From: UBA6055 sp965214085
GTDB taxonomy: Bacteria > Chloroflexota > Anaerolineae > Aggregatilineales > Phototrophicaceae
Assembly: GCA_965214085.1 (NCBI GenBank)
Contig: OZ243937.1
Coordinates: forward strand, 2,728,001-2,792,000
Length of the DNA: 64,000 bases
Direction: 5' to 3'
In this document: in pieces, positions 17,349-24,832 of the stretch
How the letters are laid out: every line of letters starts with the position of its first letter
Position numbering within the stretch: position 1 is the first letter of the stretch
Program-made: the position numbers and the translations under genes
The notes under the pieces: generated by a model
The model's input: the letters and a program-made list of their open reading frames with translations, nothing else
Database searches by the model: none
What the model was told of the DNA's origin: nothing

Positions 17349-18839
17349 TTAGGCGTCCGTGCCGAACCACTTGTCGTTGATGGCTTGCAGCGAGCCGTCG
17401 GCCATCATGCTTTCGAGCGCCGCGTTGATCGGCTCGACCAGGTCCGAGCCCTTCGGGTAGATAAACCCGAGCTGCTCCTTCGTCAGCTCATCCGGCAGCA
17501 GCTTGATAGAGTCGGCGTTCAAGCCGGTGTAACCCTGCCCCGCCACATCGTCAATCACGACGGCATCGACATCGCCGCTGATCAACGCTTGCACGGCGAA
17601 ACCGAATTCACTCATGGCTGCGATGCGATCCTCCGACACTAAACCCGACGCCGCTTCGTAATTCGTCGTGGCGACTTGCACGCCGATGATGAAGTCGCCG
17701 GCGACAAATTCTTCAACGTTGGCAAAGCGGTCTTCGCCGACGCGCACCATAAACTTCTGCGACAGGTCGATATAGCCAATCGAGTAATCGACGATCTGGG
17801 CGCGCTCTTCGGTGATGGTGATGCCATCAGCCGCCATGTCGTACTCGCCGTTGGAGACGGCCACGATCATGCCTTCCCAACTGGTCTCGATGTATTCGGG
17901 CATGCAATTCAGCAGCTCGCAGATCATACCCAGCGTGTCATAATCCCAGCCGACCGCATCGCCGGTCTCCTCGTCAATGACGTTGAAGGGCATGTAGGCA
18001 TTCTCGACCGCCACGGTGACCACGCGGCCATCAAGATCGGGCAGCATCATGTCGTCTTCTTCGGCATCAGCGCCGAACCACTTGTCGTTGATGGCTTGCA
18101 GCGAGCCGTCGGCCATCATGCTTTCCAGCGCCGCGTTGATCGGCTCGACCAGGTCCGAGCCCTGCGGGTAGATGAAGCCCAACTGTTCTTTGGTCAGCTC
18201 TTCCGGCAGCAGCTTGATAGAGTCGGCGTTCAAGCCGGTGTAACCCTGCCCAGCCACATCGTCAATCACGACGGCATCGACATCGCCGCTGATCAACGCT
18301 TGCACGGCGAAACCAAACTCGCCATAAGCCACGATGCGACCCTCGGATACCAAACCCGACGCCGCTTCAAAGTTGGTCGTGGCGACTTGGACGCCGATGA
18401 TGAAATCGCCGGCCACGAAGTCCTCAACCGTGGCGAAACGGTCTTCGCCGACGCGCACCATCATCTTCTGCGACAGGTCGATGTAACCCATGGAGTAATC
18501 GACGATCTGGGCGCGCTCTTCGGTGATGGTGATGCCATCGGCCGCCATGTCGTATTCGCCGTTGGAGACGGCCACGATCATGCCTTCCCAACTGGTTTCG
18601 ATGTATTCGGGCATGCAATTCAGCAGCTCGCAGATCATACCCAGCGTGTCATAGTCCCAGCCGACCGCTTCGCCGGTTTCCTCGTCAATGACGTTGAAAG
18701 GCATATAGGCATTCTCGACCGCCACGGTGACCACGCGGCCTTCGAGGTCGGGCAATTCGTCATGCGCCATGACCGCCGAAAACGGCAGCGCAAGCAGCAG
18801 AAGCAGTACGAACATAATCACTCTCTTCGCGGTAATCAT
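17349..18839 (-). CDS. ABC solute-binding protein with two tandem SBP_bac_3 domains
   Basis: A 496-residue exported protein that delivers a polar amino acid or similar solute to the permease at 16.3 kb. A signal peptide ends near AVMA-HDEL, and GGAGG lies six bases before the ATG. Two family 3 solute-binding domains follow, about residues 28-262 and 268-496, joined by an acidic linker (ADAEEDDM). By eye they differ at only about fifteen of roughly 230 positions. Both keep ENAYMPFNVIDEETG, the Cys pair ICELLNCMPEY, and MAADGITITEERA. The near identity suggests a recent in-frame duplication or ongoing gene conversion. Confidence 0.93.
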   Translation of the reverse strand: MITAKRVIMFVLLLLLALPFSAVMAHDELPDLEGRVVTVAVENAYMPFNVIDEETGEAVGWDYDTLGMICELLNCMPEYIETSWEGMIVAVSNGEYDMAADGITITEERAQIVDYSMGYIDLSQKMMVRVGEDRFATVEDFVAGDFIIGVQVATTNFEAASGLVSEGRIVAYGEFGFAVQALISGDVDAVVIDDVAGQGYTGLNADSIKLLPEELTKEQLGFIYPQGSDLVEPINAALESMMADGSLQAINDKWFGADAEEDDMMLPDLDGRVVTVAVENAYMPFNVIDEETGDAVGWDYDTLGMICELLNCMPEYIETSWEGMIVAVSNGEYDMAADGITITEERAQIVDYSIGYIDLSQKFMVRVGEDRFANVEEFVAGDFIIGVQVATTNYEAASGLVSEDRIAAMSEFGFAVQALISGDVDAVVIDDVAGQGYTGLNADSIKLLPDELTKEQLGFIYPKGSDLVEPINAALESMMADGSLQAINDKWFGTDA

Positions 18840-18941
18840 AGGTGTCCTCCGTTAATCGCGAGATAGGGAATGTGAAACTATACAAGTGAGGACATTGTAA
18901 CAACTTATCGCTCAGACTCCCATAGCATTACGGATATGGCG

Positions 18942-19210
18942 CTGGGCAATCGCATCCAAAAGATTTTAACCACAGAGAACACAGAGGGCACAGAGATTTT
19001 GGTGTTTAGACGACTATTCAAAGCAGTCGATGGACTGGAATACGGCAATATGCATCAAAATGACTCCAAATATCTCTCAAAATCACTCCTGACTTATGAC
19101 GTAAGCTTTCAGTATTGCTTATCTCAGCGCTCTCTGTGAACTCTGTGTTTGATTTTCCGTTCGAATTTGCGCCATTTCAGTCACTAGCATTTTGATGCGA
19201 TTGCTCTGGG
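18942..19210. mobile_element. Family A MITE-like element, copy A3
   Basis: Left end CTGGGCAATCGCATCCAAAA, right end CATTTTGATGCGATTGCTCTG plus two bases. Internal ACCACAGAGAACACAGAGGG and the inverted CTCTCTGTGAACTCTGTG tracts match the family. The flanks ATATGGCG and CTTTGGCG agree at six of eight positions, an eroded target duplication. It separates the divergent binding-protein and FAD-oxidoreductase genes and fills most of the 470-base gap; nothing else was seen there. Confidence 0.8.
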
Positions 19211-19310
19211 CTTTGGCGCAGCCCCAACCGGCAGCAGCCGCCGAATTGACAATCCGCGATAGCCGTCTATTATCAAGGTGACCCGTCCTTATCACGAGCG
19301 AGAGGCCGAC

Positions 19311-20465
19311 ATGACCGTATCCCATTGGCAGCGGGCCCAACAGCAAGAACGCGAGGTGGACTTCCTGGTGGTGGGCGCCGGATTGGCCGGCTGCAGCGCC
19401 GCGTATTTCGCCCGGCAGCTGCACAATCGCGATGTGGTCATCACCGAAGCGCGCGATGTCGCCCTGGGCGCCAGCGGCCGCAACGCCGGCTTCATGATCA
19501 GCGGCCTCGACATCTATTATCACCGCGCCATCGAAGCGTACGGCCACGACGTGGCGCGAGAAGTCTGGGGCATGTCGCTGCAAAGCTTCAGCCATTGGCG
19601 CAGCTTCATCAAAAGCAGCCCTTTCGACGTGCCGCTGGACGACTGCGGTTCGCTGCTGCTAGCCGAAAGCAAAGCAGAAGCGCAGGAGCTGGCATTGGCG
19701 GCGCGCGCGCTCGACAAGGACAAGATCGACATCGAGTATTACAGCCGCGACCCGCTTGATCGTGGCTATTACGCCGCTATCAAGCAGCCGCTGGACGCCG
19801 GCGTCCAGCCCTATTTACTGGTGAAGTCGATCATGGCGCAGTGCGGCGCGGAACTGGTAACCAACAATGAAATGTACCGGCTGGAACAAACTGGCGATTG
19901 CGTGCGCGTCTACACACAAAAATACATCTTCAAAGCGCGGCATGTTCTGCTGTGCACCAACGCCTATTCGCCGCTGATCGACCCATACTTCATCGGCAAA
20001 GTTGTGCCCACGCGGGCGCAGTGCCTGGTTACCGAGCCGATTGAACACGTGCCAGTTCCCTATTGCGGCTACAGCGACTATGGCTTCATGTACTATCGCA
20101 GCACTTTTGACGGGCGCTTTTTGCTGGGCGGCGGCCGACAGCACTATCGCGCCGACGAAGGCGACACAACTGAAGACCGCGTCAATCCTGGCGTACAAGC
20201 TTACCTGGACGAGTACATGCTGAAATACTTCCCCGATGTGAAAGCGCCGGTAGCCCAGCGCTGGAGCGGCATCATGGGCTTCAGCTGCGACGGCTTGCCG
20301 CTGGTGGGGACGCTGCCGGGCCGACCGCGCATTGGCTTCGCCGTGGGCTTCACCGGGCACGGACTGGCGCTGGCCGGCGCCACGGTCGAGCGGGCGGTGG
20401 ACAAACTGATAACGGGCTGTCATGCCGGCGCGGTTGATGTCTCTCGGCTAGACCGAGAGTCTTGA
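19311..20465 (+). CDS. FAD-dependent amine/amino-acid oxidoreductase (DAO family)
   Basis: A 384-residue DadA/PuuB-type flavoprotein that oxidises an amine or amino acid. The FAD Rossmann motif VVGAGLAGCSAAYFARQL lies about residue 20, followed by the acidic end of beta-2 (ITEA) and GASGRNAGFMI. The C-terminal RWSGIMGFSCDGLPLVG and GFTGHGLALAGATVERAV match gamma-glutamylputrescine oxidase-like members. The ATG at 19311 has AGAGG upstream; a GTG at 19278 is the alternative. It ends convergent with the regulator at 20487. The adjacent amino-acid ABC genes suggest an amine or amino-acid substrate, but this is inference. Confidence 0.85.
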   Translation: MTVSHWQRAQQQEREVDFLVVGAGLAGCSAAYFARQLHNRDVVITEARDVALGASGRNAGFMISGLDIYYHRAIEAYGHDVAREVWGMSLQSFSHWRSFIKSSPFDVPLDDCGSLLLAESKAEAQELALAARALDKDKIDIEYYSRDPLDRGYYAAIKQPLDAGVQPYLLVKSIMAQCGAELVTNNEMYRLEQTGDCVRVYTQKYIFKARHVLLCTNAYSPLIDPYFIGKVVPTRAQCLVTEPIEHVPVPYCGYSDYGFMYYRSTFDGRFLLGGGRQHYRADEGDTTEDRVNPGVQAYLDEYMLKYFPDVKAPVAQRWSGIMGFSCDGLPLVGTLPGRPRIGFAVGFTGHGLALAGATVERAVDKLITGCHAGAVDVSRLDRES

Positions 20466-20486
20466 ACGCTTCAGCTCGCGCCGGGT

Positions 20487-21167
20487 TTATTCCTCGCGCA
20501 AGACGTAACCGACACAGCGGACGGTGTGGATCAGTCGGTGGCAATCGCCAATCTCAGTCTTTTGGCGCAGGTAGCGCACATAGACTTCAATGATATTGCT
20601 CTCGCCGCCAAAGTCATAACCCCAGACGCGGTCGAATATGATATCGCGCGTTAGCACCTGCCGCGGGTTGCGCATGAATAATTGCAGCAATTCGTATTCT
20701 TTTGCCGTCAGGTCGATTGGCGTTTCGCGCCGGTACGCGCGGTGGGTGCCGGTATGCAGCGTGAGATCGGCGAAGCGCAGTATCTCAGGTTGGGAGGAGG
20801 GCGTCGACCGACGCAGCAGCGCGCGCACACGGGCGATCAGCTCGTCGATGGCAAAGGGTTTGACCAGGAAGTCGTCCGCGCCCGCATCCAAGCCGCTGAC
20901 GCGATCGCGCACTTCATCCTTGGCGGTCAACATCAATATCGCCACATCTCCACAAGCTCTCAAACGGCGGCAGACTTCCAAGCCATCCAAACCGGGCAGC
21001 ATCCAATCGAGGATCACCAGGTCAGGCGGATTGTCTCGAGCCATGCTAAGACCAGAATGGCCGTACGTGGCGACGCTGACCAGGAAGCCCTCATAAATCA
21101 AGCCGCGCTCCAGAAATTGTGCAATTCGCGCTTCGTCTTCAATGATCAGAATGCGTTCTCTAGTCAT
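20487..21167 (-). CDS. OmpR/PhoB-family response regulator, no adjacent kinase
   Basis: A 226-residue two-component regulator. The receiver domain (about 3-115) has the acidic pair (IEDE), phospho-acceptor Asp in VILDWMLPG, the Thr in LMLTAKD and its Lys. The C-terminal winged helix (about 128-226) includes LTAKEYELLQLFMRNPRQVL and VWGYDFGGESNIIEVYVRYL, for DNA binding. The start is set by GGAGG six bases before ATG 21167. No histidine kinase is adjacent, so its sensor is elsewhere. Confidence 0.93.
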   Translation of the reverse strand: MTRERILIIEDEARIAQFLERGLIYEGFLVSVATYGHSGLSMARDNPPDLVILDWMLPGLDGLEVCRRLRACGDVAILMLTAKDEVRDRVSGLDAGADDFLVKPFAIDELIARVRALLRRSTPSSQPEILRFADLTLHTGTHRAYRRETPIDLTAKEYELLQLFMRNPRQVLTRDIIFDRVWGYDFGGESNIIEVYVRYLRQKTEIGDCHRLIHTVRCVGYVLREE

Positions 21168-21619
21168 AACACCCTCCATGACCGTAAGCTATATCTTCAT
21201 GATAGCCGGCATATGTGAGTATCTGATTAGAAAAAAATAAGCGCAGCTATTGAGAGCCATTTTCGAGGACTCTACATCAATACCGGATGAACCTGCGTTC
21301 GGGCTGGCCGCAGCGAAAGCCGCGCGCATCTCTTGCTGAAGATACACGCGTTTATAAGGCTTGTCCGCTACTCAAATTCCGATGACGATTCGGTTTGCTG
21401 GGGTGGCTGCCGCGCTTTTAGGGATTCCGGGCAATATGGCGGTTGGTCGAGTCAATGATGAACCACACGTTCGCCAACTCTCTCCGTGGATTAAGAATGT
21501 TGCCTTTCCTCTGTGTACTCTAGCGTACTCGGTGTACTCAGTGGCAAAGATGTCGAGTATTCACCTAGACCGAGCGAGCGGCAGTTGAGTCACAGTATCG
21601 GACAAGCCATATAGATTGA
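21168..21619. other. Intergenic stretch with a repeat remnant
   Basis: No convincing gene. At about 21508-21551 CTCTGTGTACTCTAGCGTAC and the following CGGTGTACTCAGTGGC resemble the inner right arm of copy A7 at 44.65-44.70 kb, but no terminal repeats are present, so it is a decayed fragment. A 75-codon open frame here (from 21361) reads through that remnant and looks accidental. Confidence 0.5.
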
Positions 21620-22768
21620 TTACCACTCTGCAACGGAACCGTCGTTGCGACGCCAGCGGGGATTGCGCCAGCGAAAATTGTGGTCGGAAGCGGCGCGAAC
21701 CTTGACTTCGTCGATCTCAATGCCCAGCCCGGGCGCCGTTGGCACACTCACATAGCCGTCTTGATAGTCGAACACAGAGGGATCCGCCAGGTAATCGAGC
21801 AGGTCAGCCTGCGTATTGTAGTGAATGCCCAGGCTCTGTTCCTGGATCAGCGCGTTGTAGGCGACGGCGTCCACCTGCAGGCAGGATGCCAGCGCGATCG
21901 GACCCAGGGGGCAGTGCGGCGCCAAGGCAACATCATAGGCTTCCGCCATGGCGGCAATACGCAGCACTTCCGAGATGCCGCCGGCGTGCGACACATCGGG
22001 CTGGATGATGTCGACGCTGCCCTCAGCCAGTATCGTCTTGAAGTCCCAGCGCGAGTACATGCGCTCTCCCGTCGCAATCGGGATTGAAGTCGAGCGCTTG
22101 AGATCCAGCAGCGATTCGTTGTGCATCGGCAGGATCGGCTCCTCGACGAACATCAGGTGATAAGGCTCCAGCTCGCGAATCAGCATCTTGGCCATGGGCT
22201 TGTGCACGCGGCCGTGAAAGTCAACCGCGATGCTGAAGTCATCACCGACCTGCTGCCGCACCGACGCCACGCGCGCCACCGCCGCGTCTATGTGTGCGAA
22301 AGTGTCCATATAATGCACTTCGTTGACGGCGCCCATCTTAACCGCGCTTAAACCCTCGTCCTTGCGCTGCTGCGCCTGCCGCGCCACATCAGCGGGCCGG
22401 TCGCCACCGATGCCGGCGTAAATCTGCACCTTGTCGCGCACCTTGCCGCCCAGCAAGTCATAGACGGGGACGCCGTGAAACTTGCCCTTGATATCCCAAA
22501 GCGCTTGGTTGACGCCAGCGATGGCGCTCATCATCACCGGTCCGCCGCGATAAAAACGCGCCCGGAATAGCGTCTGCCAGATGTCTTCGATTTGGCGCGG
22601 GTCCCGCCCCAGTAGGTAGTCGGCCATATCCTCGACAGCGCCGCGCACGGTGCCGGCCTGCCCCTCAACGATGGGTTCGCCCCAGCCGAAGCAGCCATCG
22701 TCCGTAGACACTTTGAGAAACAGCCAGCGCGGCGGCACGGTAAAGAGTTCCAGCTGGGTGATTTTCAT
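21620..22768 (-). CDS. dgoD: D-galactonate dehydratase-like enolase-superfamily enzyme
   Basis: 382 residues, the exact usual length of DgoD, which dehydrates D-galactonate to 2-keto-3-deoxygalactonate in the cytoplasm. The N-terminal MKITQLELFTVPPRWLFLKV fixes the start at 22768. Catalytic and metal residues are visible: VDFHGRVHKPMAK (Asp and His), FVEEPI, ATGERMYSRWDFK, IIQPDVSHAGGI, and LAPHCPLGPIALASC with the general-base His. The tail FRWRNPRWRRNDGSVAEW also matches. Other galactonate genes are absent nearby, so a related sugar acid is possible. A promoter-like sequence lies upstream. Confidence 0.9.
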   Translation of the reverse strand: MKITQLELFTVPPRWLFLKVSTDDGCFGWGEPIVEGQAGTVRGAVEDMADYLLGRDPRQIEDIWQTLFRARFYRGGPVMMSAIAGVNQALWDIKGKFHGVPVYDLLGGKVRDKVQIYAGIGGDRPADVARQAQQRKDEGLSAVKMGAVNEVHYMDTFAHIDAAVARVASVRQQVGDDFSIAVDFHGRVHKPMAKMLIRELEPYHLMFVEEPILPMHNESLLDLKRSTSIPIATGERMYSRWDFKTILAEGSVDIIQPDVSHAGGISEVLRIAAMAEAYDVALAPHCPLGPIALASCLQVDAVAYNALIQEQSLGIHYNTQADLLDYLADPSVFDYQDGYVSVPTAPGLGIEIDEVKVRAASDHNFRWRNPRWRRNDGSVAEW

Positions 22769-22809
22769 TGACTCGCCCTTGTCATCCACTCGCCGATATT
22801 CGTAAATGG

Positions 22810-22838
22810 ATTATAATGAAGCGACAATGCGGTTCCAA
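22810..22838 (-). promoter_or_regulatory. Sigma-70-type promoter before dgoD
   Basis: On the minus strand TTGGAA (22838-22833), a 17-base spacer, TATAAT (22815-22810), 41 bases before the ATG at 22768. It lies just outside the family B element. Confidence 0.6.
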
Positions 22839-22853
22839 ATTTATGCTGAAAGG

Positions 22854-23015
22854 GTAGTGTATCGAAATCGGTTGAAATTCAATTTCACCACAAAGACACA
22901 AAGGCACAAAGCACACAAAGAATATGGCATTTTCGATTAAGTTTCTCGGTGTTCTCGCATTTCTCGGTGTCCTCGATGGTACAGTAATTGTTTCAACCGA
23001 AAAGGATACATTTCC
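22854..23015. mobile_element. Family B MITE-like element, copy B1
   Basis: About 162 bp. The left arm AGTGTATCGAAATCGGTTGA and the right arm (minus strand) AATGTATCCTTTTCGGTTGA form imperfect inverted repeats. Inside are ACCACAAAGACACAAAGGCA and TCGGTGTTCTCGCATTTCTC. A 9-bp duplication GCTGAAAGG flanks it at 22845-22853 and 23016-23024. The right duplication copy supplies the AAAGG placed just before the antiporter start, so the insertion lies between that gene and its original promoter. Confidence 0.85.
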
Positions 23016-23030
23016 GCTGAAAGGCGGCGT

Positions 23031-24443
23031 TTGTTTAATCGAATGAAGAATCAGAGAAACGGAGTGCTGCGGCGCCGACTCATCTTGCCGGCAATGCTGG
23101 TTGGCTGGCTCCTGTTGCAGAGCACGGGCTTGGTCTCAGCGGCGACGACGGGGGACGACGCGGCTGCGGTCAATCCATTCATCCCGCTGATGTTGGCGCT
23201 GGGCGTCATTTTGCTGGCCTCGCGGGCCGGCGGCGCTATCGCCCGGCGCTTGGGTCAGCCGCGTGTGCTGGGCCAGCTGATAGTGGGCGTCTTGCTGGGC
23301 CCAACCGTGCTGGACATGCTGCATTGGGGCATCCTGCAGGGCGTCGACTTGCAGCATACCATCAAGGAATTCGCCGAACTGGGCGTCCTGCTGCTGATGT
23401 TCAACATCGGCCTGGAAGTACATCTCAGCGAATTAGCCAAGGTGGGCAAAGTGGCGGTTTTCGCCGGTGTGCTCGGCGTGGTGGTGCCGGTGGCTTTCAC
23501 CGCCGTGGTCGCGCTGCCTTATGGCTATGACATGATCCCCGCCCTGTTCGCCGGCGTGACGCTGGCGGCGACATCAGTCAGCATCTCGGCGCAGGTGCTG
23601 CTGGAGTTGGGCTATCTGCATACCAAAGAAGGCAATGCCCTGCTGGCCACCGCGCTGATTGACGACGTACTGGCAATCCTGGCGGTGTCCTTAACGCTGG
23701 TGCTGGCCGGCGCTGGCGGCAGCCAAGACGAAGCTGATTACAGCCAGCTGCTGGTCATCATCGTGCAAATGGCGGGATACATCATCGTCGCCTTCCTGCT
23801 GGCTTGGTACGGTCTGCCGCGAATCATGACCTGGATCCAGAAGCGTCCGCAGCTGTCGACGGCGTACGGCATTCCCATTTTCGCTTTGGTGAGCGCCCTG
23901 CTCTTCGGCTGGTCAGCTGAGTACATCGGCGGCGTGGCGGCCATCACCGGCGCTTTTATCGCCGGCGTCGGCTTGAGCCAACTGCCCGCGACCGGCATGA
24001 AACACGAAATCGAACAGTCGATGAGCCAGCTTGCTTACGTCTTCCTGGTGCCGATATTCTTCGTGGATGTGGGTTTGCAGACCGACTTGAGCGTCTTCCC
24101 GCTGGATGCCCTGCCCTTCATGCTGCTGCTGCTGTTGATGGCGGTGCTCAGCAAGGTCCTCGGCGCAGGCTTCGGCGCGCGCATGGGCGGCTTTGACCTG
24201 CGCGAGTCGCTGCGGGTGGGCGTCTGCATGGTCTCGCGCGGGGAAGTCGGGCTGATTATCATTTCGATAGGCTTGAGCAGTGGCATCCTCGACGGCGGCA
24301 GCGAGTTATACGCCTCGCTCTTTATGGTCATCCTATTAACAACCGTATTCACGCCGCCGATGGTGCGCTGGGTTTTCCAGGGCAAGCAGCGTGAGAAAAG
24401 CAGCCACCCAGCCCTCGCCACAGGCGCGAGAGGAGAGACATAA
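23031..24443 (+). CDS. CPA2-type cation:proton antiporter (Kef/NapA-like)
   Basis: A 470-residue monovalent-cation/proton antiporter with about twelve membrane segments. Motifs: RRLGQPRVLGQLIVGVLLGP, then IKEFAELGVLLLMFNIGLE, TSVSISAQVLLELG, ALIDDVLAIL with the paired Asp of electrogenic CPA2 exchangers, and GMVSRGEVGLI near the end. There is no RCK/TrkA-N domain. The start is uncertain: TTG 23031 has AAAGG seven bases upstream, whereas ATG 23043 is too far from it. The downstream PII-like gene begins two bases after the stop, so they form an operon. Confidence 0.9.
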   Translation: MFNRMKNQRNGVLRRRLILPAMLVGWLLLQSTGLVSAATTGDDAAAVNPFIPLMLALGVILLASRAGGAIARRLGQPRVLGQLIVGVLLGPTVLDMLHWGILQGVDLQHTIKEFAELGVLLLMFNIGLEVHLSELAKVGKVAVFAGVLGVVVPVAFTAVVALPYGYDMIPALFAGVTLAATSVSISAQVLLELGYLHTKEGNALLATALIDDVLAILAVSLTLVLAGAGGSQDEADYSQLLVIIVQMAGYIIVAFLLAWYGLPRIMTWIQKRPQLSTAYGIPIFALVSALLFGWSAEYIGGVAAITGAFIAGVGLSQLPATGMKHEIEQSMSQLAYVFLVPIFFVDVGLQTDLSVFPLDALPFMLLLLLMAVLSKVLGAGFGARMGGFDLRESLRVGVCMVSRGEVGLIIISIGLSSGILDGGSELYASLFMVILLTTVFTPPMVRWVFQGKQREKSSHPALATGARGET

Positions 24444-24445
24444 TA

Positions 24446-24814
24446 ATGAAACTTATAATCCTGATCACATCCAATGCCGAGAACGGCGTCGAAGTCGCCA
24501 CGCGCTGGCAAGACGCGGGCGCGCCCGGCGTCACAGTGGTCAAAAGCGTCGGCTTATACAGTTTGCAGCGCAAGCTCCAAAGCAATAGCATTGAAGTGCC
24601 CCTGCACATGGCCAGCTCAATGGCCAGCGTGATGGCTTATGTCCTGCGCGAGATGGAGAATACCAATCACGTATTGCTTTCGGTCGTGCCCAAGGAGATG
24701 GTGCCGACGCTGCTGGACGAGGCGCGGGCGGTCATGGGCGATTTGCTGGAGCCGAATCACGGCGTCGCCTTCGTCGTGCCCCTCGATGAGGCGATCGGCG
24801 TGCGCCAGCCTTAG
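24446..24814 (+). CDS. PII-like signalling protein paired with the antiporter
   Basis: 122 residues. The N-terminal strand and helix (KLIILITSNAENGVEVATRW then GAPGVTVVKSVGL) and especially the end GVAFVVPLDEAIGVR parallel the PII fold, where canonical GlnB ends GKIFVxPVExAIRIR. The T-loop region is replaced by SLQRKLQSNSIEVPLHMASS, so nucleotide sensing or partner contact would differ from GlnB/GlnK. With only two bases between it and the antiporter gene, I infer it regulates transport, in the manner of PII-like partners of other carriers. Confidence 0.7.
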   Translation: MKLIILITSNAENGVEVATRWQDAGAPGVTVVKSVGLYSLQRKLQSNSIEVPLHMASSMASVMAYVLREMENTNHVLLSVVPKEMVPTLLDEARAVMGDLLEPNHGVAFVVPLDEAIGVRQP

Positions 24815-24832
24815 GACGGGAATGGCTAAAAC

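Noticed and set aside
17676..18866. Long open frame antisense to the binding-protein gene (396 codons)
   Set aside because: It mirrors the codon pattern of the real gene; the signal peptide, ribosome site and domain motifs are on the minus strand.
18945..19200. CACAGAG tandem tracts as a CRISPR array
   Set aside because: The tracts are short, irregular and inverted within family A elements; there are no equal spacers and no cas genes.
20441..20459. Hairpin CTCTCGG/CCGAGAG as a terminator of the FAD gene
   Set aside because: It lies within the last codons and has no T-run, so it is not supported as a terminator.
21361..21588. 75-codon open frame
   Set aside because: It runs through a decayed repeat arm and lacks a ribosome site or protein-like composition.
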